The notes below the pieces were generated by a model. The model worked only from the letters and a program-made list of their open reading frames with translations, did not search any database and was not told the origin of the DNA. The position numbers and the translations under genes were made by a program. DNA of 64,000 nucleotides from Opitutales bacterium (GTDB lineage: Bacteria; Verrucomicrobiota; Verrucomicrobiia; Opitutales; JAJFLR01), in contig JAJFLR010000004.1 of assembly GCA_021772565.1 (NCBI GenBank), positions 1 to 64,000 of the forward strand, written 5' to 3'. Shown here in pieces: positions 38,476 to 48,491 of the stretch (position 1 is its first letter; the number at the start of each line of letters is the position of its first letter).

Positions 38476-41400
38476 ATGATATTAAGTTATATTATTAATG
38501 GCTTCAATTGGCAACACGAAGCCGGTGTTGGCGGTGGTGGTGAAATGACATTTACAGCTACCGGATACAATGTTGACAATGCCTTTTTTCGTCTAGTTTA
38601 TACTGATGATCCATTTTCATCAGATTTTGATAATGATAATATCAGCAATTTAGATGAACTTGGGCTAGGTCTCAATCCTTTTGATAATTCTAGTAGTGAC
38701 GGTGACGCATTACCGGATGATTGGGAAATGTTTTATTTTACTTCCCTTACTCAGGGTAATCTTGACGATTTTGATCAAGATAGTCGTTCAGAAATAGATG
38801 AGTATAATAACGGAACTGATCCAACTGATAATGACCATGATGATGATTTGCTTCTAGATGTTTGGGAACTTACGCATTTCCAGACTATAAATAAAAATGG
38901 TGGTGGTGATTTTGATAGTGACGGGTTAACAGATCGAGTCGAATTTGTTAATGGCAGTAATCCAACGATAAAAGATGCTCCACTTCCACCTGTAATTGTT
39001 ACAACACCCGGCAGTTATTTCGGATCAACTGTATTGCAACTTACCAACCCCAACTCTTTTGGTCAAATAATATATACCATTGATGGTAGTGAACCCAATA
39101 TACAGTCATCTATACTTTCAGGTAATGAAGATGTAAATCCACTTACATTCGACAATGCAATTTTCACACTTAAGGCAAAGATATTTCATTCTGGTGCAGG
39201 CCTAAGTTCAACTGTGAGTGCAGCCTTTAATATTAAATATTCTGCTACTCAATCTCGTAATGTCTATTTTGGATATAACACAAACGCAACAGGAACAATA
39301 GCTTCCATATATACATATGATGAAAAAATAAATACATTTGTAGATGGGAAATACCTCTCAATGGGAAAGGGCTGGATTGATAACGATGAAGTTGGATTCC
39401 ATTCAGATTTAACAGTTCTAGGTAATTCATCATCTATTTACCATGTAACAACAAGCGTTCAAATAGCTACGACTCAATATCCATTGATTGGATTTACAAA
39501 AAATGATACTATAGCATTATTTGCTGCTAATGAATTTTATAGTATAGGGAAAGGATGGATACATGATAAAAACATTTATAAGCCAGATTTAAATATTTCT
39601 GAAAGTGAAATAGGAAATGTCTATTTTGGTAGTAAAATATTTCCACTACAAGCTCAAGGATTTCAAATTTATACTAATGATTCTGCAACCTTTGATCCAG
39701 GAAAATTTGTATTTCTCGGCAAAGGTTGGGTAAATATATCTGGAAATAGCCAAGTTCCAAATAGCTTTATTCCTCATCTTAATAGACCCGCAGAAACAAT
39801 ATATTACGGGCACATAAATTTGACTGGAAGTAATTCAATAATGCTATATTCTCATGATGAAAATTGTTTTTTACCGCAAAATAGAATTCAAGTTGGTAAC
39901 GGTTGGATCGAAGATTTTAATAAAATGAAAATTGATCCAGCTGAATCAATTGTAAATGATATACAATTTGGTAGAAAAAATTCATTTCCACAGTCTATAT
40001 TTGTTTTTGCAGATATGTCATTGAATACACTAGATGGCAATACCATCGCTCTCGGTGCAGGAAAATTAAGATCAGCTGTTGAATTTTCCCCTGATATTGT
40101 TAATCAAAACTTGGGCAATGTTTGGCTAGGTTCTGCAAATGTAGGGAATCAGATTACATTTCCTCATACCTACAATCAAAGCGATCTATCCTCAACTCTT
40201 ACTAATAACGGTAACGGCTGGATTTACAATGATAATAGTAATTCTGCTTCTACAAAATTTATGAGCCAAACAATTGCAGATAGCGATGATGATAATGATA
40301 ATCTTAGTCGAGCAGAAGAAATATTTATATATCAAACTAATCCTGATAATGCAGATAGTGATGGAGATTTATTAAATGATAAATTTGAAATTGATACTAA
40401 TCAACTTGATCCTTTAACATATAATGATCCAAACGATGATTTCGATGGTGATGGTCTAAGTAACATTGAGGAATTTATACTCGGCTCAAATCCAGGTGTT
40501 CTAGATAGTGATAATGATGGTTTCAATGACAATGAAGAATCGCAAGCTGGAACAAACCCTAATGATCTTAATGATAATATAAACTCACCCAATTATAATG
40601 CTGATAATGTAGTTGAACTAAAACTAACTATCGGAGATCATAGCGGCAGTCACTCTGAAAGATATGAAATGGTTATTACTCGTGATAGTGATGGAGTAAA
40701 AGTTGCTAACGCTGTATCTGCGACTTTTGGTTCTGTAGCAGAAATAACATCACGTCAATTTAGACTTGGGGAATCCTATACGATTGTAGTTAATCACATA
40801 CAGTCAAAAGAAATTAACCCCGATTATGATTACACTGCTAAAGTAGAATATGTTGATGGACCAAATGAGGATATATTTATATTATATGATGAACAAATGG
40901 ATGTTTCAGGTCAACCTATTGCTGGCCTATTAGGGATTCATGATGAAGGCACAGAGAATTATGCAAATGGGAAATCAGCAAAAATATTTCTTCTAAATGG
41001 CCTATCAGTTGATAAGGATAGAAATGGGTTTTTGACATTCAATGATGAAGATAACACAACTAGCACTAATCCTTATACTTTTTGGATAAATAATGATACT
41101 GACACAGATAGTGAAGTGGGCGATGACCCTGATAGCAATAATGCTAATCATTCAGATAATGTCATTAATAGTATTAGAGATTTAGAAGACTTCACAAGAT
41201 TACACCTAGATATTTCTGGAATGTTAGATCTATTGAAAAATGATGAAATTGAAATAGTATTAAAATATATTAATACTTCAGGAAGTCCGTCAATTAAGCT
41301 ATGGAAGGCTTTAGATAACAATGGTGGAACTGGCTATCTTGAAAATACTTCAATTGCTCAGCAACACATAAGCTTAGGACAACCAGGAATAATCTCTAAT

Positions 41401-42618
41401 AGTCAAAGCTATGTGATTATTCAGCAATTTTGGGATGATTTACCACTAGGAACCCAAAAAGCTTATTTTCTATTTGAGGGAGTTAATGTTGGAAAAGGTG
41501 AAATTATTTTTGAAGTTCAAAAAAATGGGCAAGAAATAGGAAAAGCACCATCAGTATGGCTCGAACTAAAAAATATAAAACAAATGTATCAACGAGCTAG
41601 AGCTACACCATCATCAGGTTTTGATCCACCATATGATTTTAGTGTAACCCCATCAATACCTACAGTCTCATGGGAAAATGCATCAGATGGATTTTCATTT
41701 GAACAACCTATCAATGAAGAAAATCAAATTATTATTTTTGTTCATGGCTGGAATATTACAAATAATGAATGGCTAAGTTTTTCAGAAACCATGTTTAAAC
41801 GATTATGGTGGCAAGGTTATAAAGGACGTTTCTGCTCTTTTAATTGGCCAACTCATACTTTATCAGATATTTTTGTATTAGATTCATATAACACTAGTGA
41901 ACATCGTGCTTGGATATATGGAGAATCACTAAAACAATATGTTACAAGCTTACCAAGTTCTTATGATAAAAATATTGCAGCTCATAGTATGGGTAATATT
42001 GTTGTTGGATCAGCTTTAAAAAAAGGCATGATCATTAATAATTATGCATTAATGCAGGCTGCTGTTCCTGCTGGCAGTTATGACGTTAGTGCTTCATTAG
42101 ATTATGCTCCATTAATTGATGCAGAAAATAATGCAGGACCACTAGAAAAGTCACCTGACCTTGCAAATCCTGATTTAGGTTATCGGGGACATCTTAGTAA
42201 TATATCTGGACGATTAGTGAATTTTCACAATCGTGATGATTTTGCATTAGCAACTGGCTCTTTGGCTTTTGGTGTAATTCAAGCAAATTGGGAAGCAAAT
42301 CAGGCAGATTTTAAACCACATGACCCAATTGGGTCAGGTGAATATAGATATAACGGAACAAGTGGGTGGATCACTTTTGTTGTAGATCCTAATCGAAATG
42401 TTACAGATCACGAAGAAATGATGTCATTTATTGCACGTTCGCGGACAAGAGCTGTTGGAGCACAAGAAAATGTTTTAGGATCAATTGATGCTGAAATTGA
42501 CTTAAATTTAGCTCCCTATAATTTTGATAATGATCGTTATCATCACAGTGGTCAATTCAACCTAAACATACAAGAGTTAGATGCTTTTTATCAACGGCTG
42601 CTTGAAGAATTGGAGTAA
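38476..42618 (+). CDS. Calcium-repeat multidomain protein with C-terminal alpha/beta hydrolase
   Basis: 1380 residues from ATG 38476; an earlier TTG at 38422 lies inside the repeat element and is not favoured. Order: a short beta segment (FFRLVYTDDPF), DxDxDG calcium-type repeats (~50-160), a chitobiase C-terminal-like Ig domain (~170-260), six ~56-residue repeats (~261-600), more calcium repeats (~600-700), a beta-rich middle, then an alpha/beta hydrolase (~1085-1375): VHGWN oxyanion motif (1089-1093), nucleophile Ser1171 in AHSMGN, and candidate His in RYHHSGQF. The fold suggests a lipase or esterase. Such proteins are normally exported, yet no signal peptide precedes the first segment, so the gene may be 5'-truncated by the upstream element. 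The next gene follows after 13 bp. Confidence 0.8.
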   Translation: MILSYIINGFNWQHEAGVGGGGEMTFTATGYNVDNAFFRLVYTDDPFSSDFDNDNISNLDELGLGLNPFDNSSSDGDALPDDWEMFYFTSLTQGNLDDFDQDSRSEIDEYNNGTDPTDNDHDDDLLLDVWELTHFQTINKNGGGDFDSDGLTDRVEFVNGSNPTIKDAPLPPVIVTTPGSYFGSTVLQLTNPNSFGQIIYTIDGSEPNIQSSILSGNEDVNPLTFDNAIFTLKAKIFHSGAGLSSTVSAAFNIKYSATQSRNVYFGYNTNATGTIASIYTYDEKINTFVDGKYLSMGKGWIDNDEVGFHSDLTVLGNSSSIYHVTTSVQIATTQYPLIGFTKNDTIALFAANEFYSIGKGWIHDKNIYKPDLNISESEIGNVYFGSKIFPLQAQGFQIYTNDSATFDPGKFVFLGKGWVNISGNSQVPNSFIPHLNRPAETIYYGHINLTGSNSIMLYSHDENCFLPQNRIQVGNGWIEDFNKMKIDPAESIVNDIQFGRKNSFPQSIFVFADMSLNTLDGNTIALGAGKLRSAVEFSPDIVNQNLGNVWLGSANVGNQITFPHTYNQSDLSSTLTNNGNGWIYNDNSNSASTKFMSQTIADSDDDNDNLSRAEEIFIYQTNPDNADSDGDLLNDKFEIDTNQLDPLTYNDPNDDFDGDGLSNIEEFILGSNPGVLDSDNDGFNDNEESQAGTNPNDLNDNINSPNYNADNVVELKLTIGDHSGSHSERYEMVITRDSDGVKVANAVSATFGSVAEITSRQFRLGESYTIVVNHIQSKEINPDYDYTAKVEYVDGPNEDIFILYDEQMDVSGQPIAGLLGIHDEGTENYANGKSAKIFLLNGLSVDKDRNGFLTFNDEDNTTSTNPYTFWINNDTDTDSEVGDDPDSNNANHSDNVINSIRDLEDFTRLHLDISGMLDLLKNDEIEIVLKYINTSGSPSIKLWKALDNNGGTGYLENTSIAQQHISLGQPGIISNSQSYVIIQQFWDDLPLGTQKAYFLFEGVNVGKGEIIFEVQKNGQEIGKAPSVWLELKNIKQMYQRARATPSSGFDPPYDFSVTPSIPTVSWENASDGFSFEQPINEENQIIIFVHGWNITNNEWLSFSETMFKRLWWQGYKGRFCSFNWPTHTLSDIFVLDSYNTSEHRAWIYGESLKQYVTSLPSSYDKNIAAHSMGNIVVGSALKKGMIINNYALMQAAVPAGSYDVSASLDYAPLIDAENNAGPLEKSPDLANPDLGYRGHLSNISGRLVNFHNRDDFALATGSLAFGVIQANWEANQADFKPHDPIGSGEYRYNGTSGWITFVVDPNRNVTDHEEMMSFIARSRTRAVGAQENVLGSIDAEIDLNLAPYNFDNDRYHHSGQFNLNIQELDAFYQRLLEELE
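39259..40260 (+). repeat. Six tandem ~56-residue protein repeats
   Basis: Residues ~261-600 of the hydrolase-type protein contain six diverged units. The pattern is a short strand with [YWF]-x-G (NVYFG, NVYFG, TIYYG, DIQFG, NVWLG), a middle strand (SIYTYDE, FQIYTND, IMLYSHDE), and a closing G-x-GW[IV] (GKGWID, GKGWIH, GKGWVN, GNGWIE, GNGWIY; degenerate in unit 5). Six four-strand units suggest a beta-propeller. I do not recognise the family. Confidence 0.65.
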
Positions 42619-42631
42619 TATTTAAAGTGAT

Positions 42632-43687
42632 ATGAAAAGAGTAATTCTTTTTCCGACTGTTTTCTTATGCATATTATTTCTAACTATTATTTTGTATTAC
42701 ACAAGTAACTTAGAAAAGTATAATGATAGTAATAGTGAATTAATAAAACTATCACAAAAACAAAAACGCAGTGAAGCCCCCAATACTAACGAAAAAAAGA
42801 TTAAACAAACTACTAGCAATACTGAAAAACATAAGGAAAATGATATTAGGTGGACGTTACGTAGAGAAAAATTAAAAAACGACCCTAAATTTGAATGGCG
42901 TTCAGCAATTAGCTTTTATGGAAAAGTGCTTGATGAAAGTAGAAATGCAATTCCTAAAGCGGAAATAACAATAAAGTGGAATAATATGACAGCACCCGGA
43001 TCGCATTCCAGAAAAATTTTTAGTAACGATGATGGAACATTCAATTTTAATGGAGAAAATGGTTTAGGATTATCTATTAACATAGTAAAAAGTGGATATA
43101 GATTTAATGACAGAATTAATCAAAAAAGATTTGAATACAGCAAGTTCTGGGAAAAAAACTTTCATGAGCCAGATCCAGAAAAACCTGTAATTTTTATTTT
43201 ACAGAAAAAAAATGATACTGCAGAACTTATTAACCATTATATTAAATTTGATTTTCCAATTAATCAAGAGCCTTTAATTATTGATTTAAAATCTGGAGAA
43301 ATATCTAGACAGGGTGACATAGTAGTTAAATTAGTAAAAAAAAATATATATAGAAATATTGAAAGCCGTTATGACTGGGAGGTAATTATCTCAATTCCAA
43401 ATGGTGGGATTCAAGAACATATTGATATATCTAATTATTCAGCACCAACTAGTAACTATCACAAAAGTTTGAAGTATAAATTTCCTGCAAACTTAGAAAA
43501 ATGGGATTCGTCTATCGAAAAAAGATTATATATTGTCTTTGGATCTTCAAAAATATACGGACGAATAAGATTTCGAGTAAAAGCAAATAGAAATCGATTA
43601 TATCTAGACTATTATATTAATCCAAGTGGAAGCCAAAACTTAGAATACGAAAATAGTAAAGATATAACTTATAAATATGTTCAATAA
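42632..43687 (+). CDS. Membrane-anchored protein with carboxypeptidase-regulatory-like domain
   Basis: A 351-residue protein of unknown function. One N-terminal TM segment (~5-24), a charged, Lys/Asn-rich linker (~28-80), then a beta-sandwich resembling the carboxypeptidase regulatory domain (ISFYGKVLDESRNAIPKAEI, DDGTFNFNGENGLG, INIVKSGYRF), and a beta-rich C-terminal half. It starts 13 bp after the hydrolase-type gene and its 3' end overlaps the next small gene by 11 bp, so the three are one transcript. A role in anchoring, processing or neutralising the upstream protein is a guess. Confidence 0.6.
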   Translation: MKRVILFPTVFLCILFLTIILYYTSNLEKYNDSNSELIKLSQKQKRSEAPNTNEKKIKQTTSNTEKHKENDIRWTLRREKLKNDPKFEWRSAISFYGKVLDESRNAIPKAEITIKWNNMTAPGSHSRKIFSNDDGTFNFNGENGLGLSINIVKSGYRFNDRINQKRFEYSKFWEKNFHEPDPEKPVIFILQKKNDTAELINHYIKFDFPINQEPLIIDLKSGEISRQGDIVVKLVKKNIYRNIESRYDWEVIISIPNGGIQEHIDISNYSAPTSNYHKSLKYKFPANLEKWDSSIEKRLYIVFGSSKIYGRIRFRVKANRNRLYLDYYINPSGSQNLEYENSKDITYKYVQ

Positions 43688-43985
43688 TAGTAAGATTAAA
43701 ATAAAGTATAGTTTAATAGGAGTAATTTTAGTTACAACAAGTTTCTTAACAGCTATATATTCAATCTTATGGTTTTATAATCCTTTTCATTTACCTGCAG
43801 TAATATCTGATATAGATATTATTTTTGTAATTCTTTTCTACCCGATATCTATTATTTGGGGGATATGTTTAGCATTATCAGTTACTAGAATTATCTTATA
43901 TAGAAGTGATATAATTAACTATTTATCTTTGCTACAATGTATCCCAATGTTAATACTACTATTAAAATATTTTCGATTTATATAA
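43677..43985 (+). CDS. Small membrane protein, three TM segments
   Basis: A 102-residue protein with three hydrophobic stretches (~10-32, ~45-67, ~80-98) and little else. The ATG overlaps the end of the preceding gene by 11 bp, implying translational coupling. Family not recognised. Its place as last gene behind a secreted-hydrolase-type protein would suit an accessory or protective membrane protein, but nothing in the sequence proves this. Confidence 0.55.
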   Translation: MFNNSKIKIKYSLIGVILVTTSFLTAIYSILWFYNPFHLPAVISDIDIIFVILFYPISIIWGICLALSVTRIILYRSDIINYLSLLQCIPMLILLLKYFRFI

Positions 43986-44016
43986 TTGTTATATTCTAAA
44001 GCTAGTAAATATAGAA

Positions 44017-44874
44017 TTACTTAAATTTTTTTGAGATCGCAAATATTAACCCTAAACTTATAGTTAATAATAACAGTTCAAATGCTGAAGGCTCAGGAAT
44101 TACTGTGGAATTAACTACCAAAGAACTATCATAAAGCAATAACTGACTTTGACCTATTACATCGATAGAATTTTCAATTTCTATATCAAATTTAAATTCA
44201 TGTCCTGCACTGTTATTATTGAAATTAACTATTATATCCACAATTGAAGGGTTTTCTCCAATCCAGACTACAGTTAATTTATAATCGTTTAAATTTATAA
44301 TATTAAAACCTCGTGATGTAATAGGAACATTTTCGAAATTAATTTCATTTAATTTGGGTGAATCAAATATACTTGAATCAATGAGCATAATATCATCAGT
44401 TACATCATATAAAGTTATTTTTGAAATTGCCAGTGTTGCAAATTCTCCAAATGACAACAGATCATATCCAATTGAGAAATCACGATCTGATTTTACATTA
44501 ACATTGTTATCCAACTTTATAGAAAATTCAGTTAATCTATTAGTTGTATGAAAAAAAGAATAATTATTTTTACTAACACCCAATAAATCAGTTGTAGTTT
44601 TACTTGTAGTATGATCAATATTTGCGGCCGACCAATAATATCTATCTACCGAAAATGGTGTGTGTGATATATTGCTATTTTCTTTAACTATAGAATTCTT
44701 AATACTTCCATCAGATTGCATAACTGTTGACTCATTAATTGTCTCATCAAAATTAATTCCCTCAGGGATAATAATATCATGACTAAAATGTGAGTCAAAA
44801 GTATATGTAAAAATCCCGAAAATTGAATTAATACTTACACCGATTATAATAAAAAAAGAGACGATGTATTTCAT
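44017..44874 (-). CDS. PEP-CTERM sorting domain protein
   Basis: A 285-residue exported protein: signal peptide (residues ~1-20, FFIIIGVSINSIFGIF), a beta-rich body with many Asn/Ser/Asp, and a C-terminal sorting signal VIPEPSAFELLLL, then a TM segment and the basic end SKKFK. This is a second substrate for an exosortase not seen here. No similarity to the PEP-CTERM protein at 129 beyond the tail. Convergent with the three-gene hydrolase operon. The 150-bp upstream gap shows no SD. Confidence 0.8.
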   Translation of the reverse strand: MKYIVSFFIIIGVSINSIFGIFTYTFDSHFSHDIIIPEGINFDETINESTVMQSDGSIKNSIVKENSNISHTPFSVDRYYWSAANIDHTTSKTTTDLLGVSKNNYSFFHTTNRLTEFSIKLDNNVNVKSDRDFSIGYDLLSFGEFATLAISKITLYDVTDDIMLIDSSIFDSPKLNEINFENVPITSRGFNIINLNDYKLTVVWIGENPSIVDIIVNFNNNSAGHEFKFDIEIENSIDVIGQSQLLLYDSSLVVNSTVIPEPSAFELLLLTISLGLIFAISKKFK

Positions 44875-45024
44875 TGCGTGAATATATTTTTATTGCATAA
44901 AATCGTCTAAAAAACATTTGCGTTATTAATAATTAAGACAAACTAAAAAATTGTTAAAGTAATTAAGTAAATATCCAGCATTACTACAACTGATATAATT
45001 CAAAGTCATATTATAAATTAAAGC

Positions 45025-46548
45025 TCACCTTCCATAAAGCTCAGCTATCTCCGCTAAATATTCCGTCGAAGATTCCTTTAGGTTTTTAAACTGATTTCGA
45101 GTATATCTCCATTGCCAATTCCCTAACGAACTCCCCGGAAAATTTAGTCTGGCTTCACTACCGAGGTTGAGTAAATCCTGCATCGGAATTATTGCTAATT
45201 TGCTAACTGATCGATAGACCAATCGAATTATATCCCAAGTTACATCATCACCACTGACTCTCAAATATCTGCGCAATTGATCTTTAAATTCATCCGGTGC
45301 ATTTTCATACCAGCCTTTAGTTGTGTCATTGTCGTGAGTTCCCGGATAAATTATACTATTTGGATTCAGGTTGTGTGGTAAATATAAATTTTTTGCATCT
45401 CCTTCAAAGGCAAACTGTGATATCGCCATTCCGGGTAATCCACTTTCACTTAATAACTTTCTAACCGCCGGTGTTATTACGCCTAAGTCTTCAGCAATTA
45501 TTTTTGCAGAGGGAAACTTTGATTTGATCGCTTTGAAAAATTTTATGCCCGGCCCCTTAGTCCATTTACCGGATCGTGCATCTTTGGCTTTTGCCGGCAC
45601 ACGCCAGTATGATTCAAATCCTCTGAAATGATCAAGTCGAACAATATCAAATAAACTAAAATTAATTTCCAAACGTTTCATCCACCAGTTATACTTATTT
45701 TCCTCTAACGTTTTCCAATCAAAAAGTGGATTACCCCAAAGCTGTCCGGTGGGTGAAAAATAATCGGGTGGCACTCCTGCAACTGCGGTAGGTTGTCCAT
45801 TCGACTGCAATTGAAAATTTTCTGGAAACGCCCAAACATCAGCACTGTCTAAAGCAACAAAGATAGGAATATCTCCAATTATCTTAATATCTTTTTTCGC
45901 AGCATAACTCTTTAACTGATTCCATTGCCCAAAAAACAAAAACTGGTAAAATTGATGCATTTCAAACAGCTCTGTAATCTTGTCATTTAATTTTATTTTT
46001 GATGCTGTTTTAAAAGATTTAAATTTAACATCCCATTGTTGCCAGGGAACACCGTTAAAATTATCTTTTAAGGCCATAAACAATGCATACGGCTTTAACC
46101 AACTTTGTTGCTCCTTTTTAAAAGCTTCAAATTTTCCATATTTTTTTAATTGCTTAAGCCTCCTTTTCTTAAATCGTTTATAGGCTAATCTAAGAACTGG
46201 CCATTTTTTTTGATAGATTCCCCCATAGTCTACTTTATCTAATGGCAATTTCCTTAATTCAACTAAATCATTCTGCTGTAAAACCCCTGACGGAATTAAA
46301 TCATCCAGATCTATTAGATATGGGTTGCCGGCAAAAGCTGAAAAACATTGATAAGGTGAATCACCAAATCCAGTCGGCCCTAATGGACACATCTGCCAAT
46401 ATTTCATGCCAGCTTCATGCAAAAAATCAACCATGCGATAAGCTTCCATTCCGAGTCCCCCAATACCGATATCACTCGGTAATGATGTTGGATGGACTAA
46501 AACTCCTGCACCTCTTTCTTTTAACCAATTATATAAAGGCTCACTCAT
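45025..46548 (-). CDS. malQ: 4-alpha-glucanotransferase
   Basis: A 507-residue GH77 amylomaltase, the normal length. Marks in order: GAGVLVHPTSLPSDIGIGGLG at the N-terminus, PLGPTGFGDSPYQCFSAFAG, nucleophile Asp in IVRLDHFRGFESYWRVP, acid/base Glu in IIAEDLGVITP, and transition-state Asp in GTHDNDTTKGWY. It transfers alpha-1,4-glucan segments in cytoplasmic maltodextrin or glycogen metabolism. Its ATG overlaps the stop of the upstream unknown gene by 4 nt, so the two are coupled. Confidence 0.95.
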   Translation of the reverse strand: MSEPLYNWLKERGAGVLVHPTSLPSDIGIGGLGMEAYRMVDFLHEAGMKYWQMCPLGPTGFGDSPYQCFSAFAGNPYLIDLDDLIPSGVLQQNDLVELRKLPLDKVDYGGIYQKKWPVLRLAYKRFKKRRLKQLKKYGKFEAFKKEQQSWLKPYALFMALKDNFNGVPWQQWDVKFKSFKTASKIKLNDKITELFEMHQFYQFLFFGQWNQLKSYAAKKDIKIIGDIPIFVALDSADVWAFPENFQLQSNGQPTAVAGVPPDYFSPTGQLWGNPLFDWKTLEENKYNWWMKRLEINFSLFDIVRLDHFRGFESYWRVPAKAKDARSGKWTKGPGIKFFKAIKSKFPSAKIIAEDLGVITPAVRKLLSESGLPGMAISQFAFEGDAKNLYLPHNLNPNSIIYPGTHDNDTTKGWYENAPDEFKDQLRRYLRVSGDDVTWDIIRLVYRSVSKLAIIPMQDLLNLGSEARLNFPGSSLGNWQWRYTRNQFKNLKESSTEYLAEIAELYGR

Positions 46549-48080
46549 TTTTCTGATACAGTACTATTTTCTATGTTTGATATATTTTCTAAACTTTTGC
46601 TGTTTTCTTCAGGGTTTTCATTCTGTGCATTAAAATTTTTGTCCTTTTTATCCGCAGATTTTTCATCAACTTTACCGACAATGTTTTTTTTAATAATTGT
46701 TTTATTATACGGTTTAACAAAAAATTTTCTTGGTGGATCAGCATTTAAAATTCCATTTGAAAATTCAACTACATAACCTTCTGTTATAAGCCAGCGGAGA
46801 TCAGACTGCAGTTGTTTGAGTCTCATCTCATCATCTGTACTTAAAGTATCCTCATTTTCAATTGTTGAATCTGCAGCATTTTTATTTTGTTTTGATTGAG
46901 GTAATTTTATATTCAAAAATTCTTTCGGTAGCCTGGCTCTGGAAATTTCTTTATGTTTTTCAATAAACTCTAACAAAGATTGTATTGATGTATTAAAAAC
47001 AAATTTTTCATTACGAAATTTTCTTCTTACAGCACAAACATAGTTTATTTGCCTTTTCCCTGCTTTACCTACAAACAGTTTATCTCTGATTAGCCGGCTT
47101 TTAATATGATTTGAAGTATCAAGAGGAAACCTCACTTGATCTGACAATGCTAATTCTATAGATCTACGAATATTACTGTCACTTTTCAAATCACTTATAT
47201 GCTTCCCAAATAATCTGACAATCTGCAATTCTTTTACTAATTTAGGTTTAAAATTTGTTAAAAGATATTTTCTTGCATTCTCAAAATTTTCAAATGGATC
47301 AACGACATTATCATCAAAAATCTCTTTTAAGGTGTATCGGGTTTTTTTTGCCATTTTTTCAACCCATTCAGAGATAACTTCAGGTTCTTTCACTACTTCA
47401 ATATTACTGACAAATCTTTCGAATGATATTTTCTGTATTCGAAGTTTATAATGATCCATTAGTATCTGTTGATATAAATGATAATTTGGAGGTGCTAATA
47501 ACTCACCGGTGGTTGCACATCGATTAACCTGCAAAAAATTACCTTTCGGTTTTTCCACATCTATGGATTCAGATTCAAAAAAATGATCAAACTGTTTTGC
47601 CACTGCATGATTAATTGCATCTTCCTCTAATTCAAATGGTAAATTATCAATTATTGAAACATAAAGCGGTAATTGAGTTTTTCCCTCTTCAAATTTACGT
47701 TTGATATTAACAAAGTATCGTTCAGGTTTTTCTAAAATTAATCTTGATAATTCAAAAAGATCGTAGGTCTTGCATGATTTTTTTATTGCATCACTGAGCT
47801 TCCGAAATGTTAAGTCTTCCGGATAAAATGAAGCAGTAATACTCGGTACAAATTCTTTCTTAAAACTATTTGAAGTCCTAAAATCACGCCTGTTTTTTTG
47901 GACGTTTTTTCTTGGGAAATCCCTATTACTTTTAAAATTACCCGAATTATGACTGATTTTTTTTTCAGTTTTACGATCTGAATTACTCCAGGCCGGACCA
48001 AAACTAAAATTCTCTAAATCACTCAAATTGATTGATTCAGTTAAATTATTGTCATCTTTTGAACTGTTCTCCTCTGCCAT
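46545..48080 (-). CDS. Unknown protein coupled to malQ
   Basis: A 511-residue soluble protein; family not recognised. The N-terminus (~30-75) is low-complexity and rich in Arg, Lys, Asn, Ser and Phe (NFKSNRDFPRKNVQKNRRDF), as in nucleic-acid-binding tails. The middle (~80-400) is helical, with FYPEDLTFRKLSDAI, RCATTGELLAPPNYHLYQQ and LRIQKISFERFVSN. A segment near 430-460 (RLKQLQSDLRWLITEGYVVEF) looks like a winged-helix recognition region. The C-terminus is acidic/Asn-rich and disordered. It has no TM or signal peptide. Operon with malQ suggests, but does not show, a link to glycan metabolism; a regulator is possible. Confidence 0.6.
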   Translation of the reverse strand: MAEENSSKDDNNLTESINLSDLENFSFGPAWSNSDRKTEKKISHNSGNFKSNRDFPRKNVQKNRRDFRTSNSFKKEFVPSITASFYPEDLTFRKLSDAIKKSCKTYDLFELSRLILEKPERYFVNIKRKFEEGKTQLPLYVSIIDNLPFELEEDAINHAVAKQFDHFFESESIDVEKPKGNFLQVNRCATTGELLAPPNYHLYQQILMDHYKLRIQKISFERFVSNIEVVKEPEVISEWVEKMAKKTRYTLKEIFDDNVVDPFENFENARKYLLTNFKPKLVKELQIVRLFGKHISDLKSDSNIRRSIELALSDQVRFPLDTSNHIKSRLIRDKLFVGKAGKRQINYVCAVRRKFRNEKFVFNTSIQSLLEFIEKHKEISRARLPKEFLNIKLPQSKQNKNAADSTIENEDTLSTDDEMRLKQLQSDLRWLITEGYVVEFSNGILNADPPRKFFVKPYNKTIIKKNIVGKVDEKSADKKDKNFNAQNENPEENSKSLENISNIENSTVSEK

Positions 48081-48232
48081 GCTAAAATATTTCTTTCAAA
48101 TCAAATAGTTTATAACTGATTAATTATAGTAGTGATGTTCATTAATTAAAAATAATGTAATTTAGTTTTATTTCGGTAAAGAATTTTATTGCTACTAAAG
48201 TTGAGTCGATTTTATCTATGATCCATAAATTT

Positions 48233-48317
48233 GCTCAGGTGGTGGAATTGGTAGACACGTACGCTTGAGGGGCGTATGCCGTAAGGTGTAGGGGTTCGAG
48301 TCCCCTCCTGAGCACCA
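48233..48317 (+). tRNA. tRNA-Leu (anticodon GAG)
   Basis: Acceptor stem GCTCAGG/CCTGAGC (7 bp, perfect), an A discriminator and an encoded CCA at 48315-48317. The anticodon arm is TACGC-TTGAGGG-GCGTA with anticodon GAG. A variable arm longer than class I (TGCC-GTAA-GGTG) fits leucine, and the T arm is AGGGG-TTCGAGT-CCCCT. It decodes CUC and CUU. It lies alone between the unknown/malQ operon and acs. Confidence 0.97.
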
Positions 48318-48491
48318 TTTATTTGTGATATAATGACATTTTTTAATTTTAATATCAGTAGTGATTATTTTATTACTCTAAATTAATTAAACGCGATTTT
48401 GTTTTATTGACAAGAAACAAGTATCAAAAGAACTATATCATAAATTTTTTCGATTTAACCACATAATTAAATATAAAATTAAATATTAACT

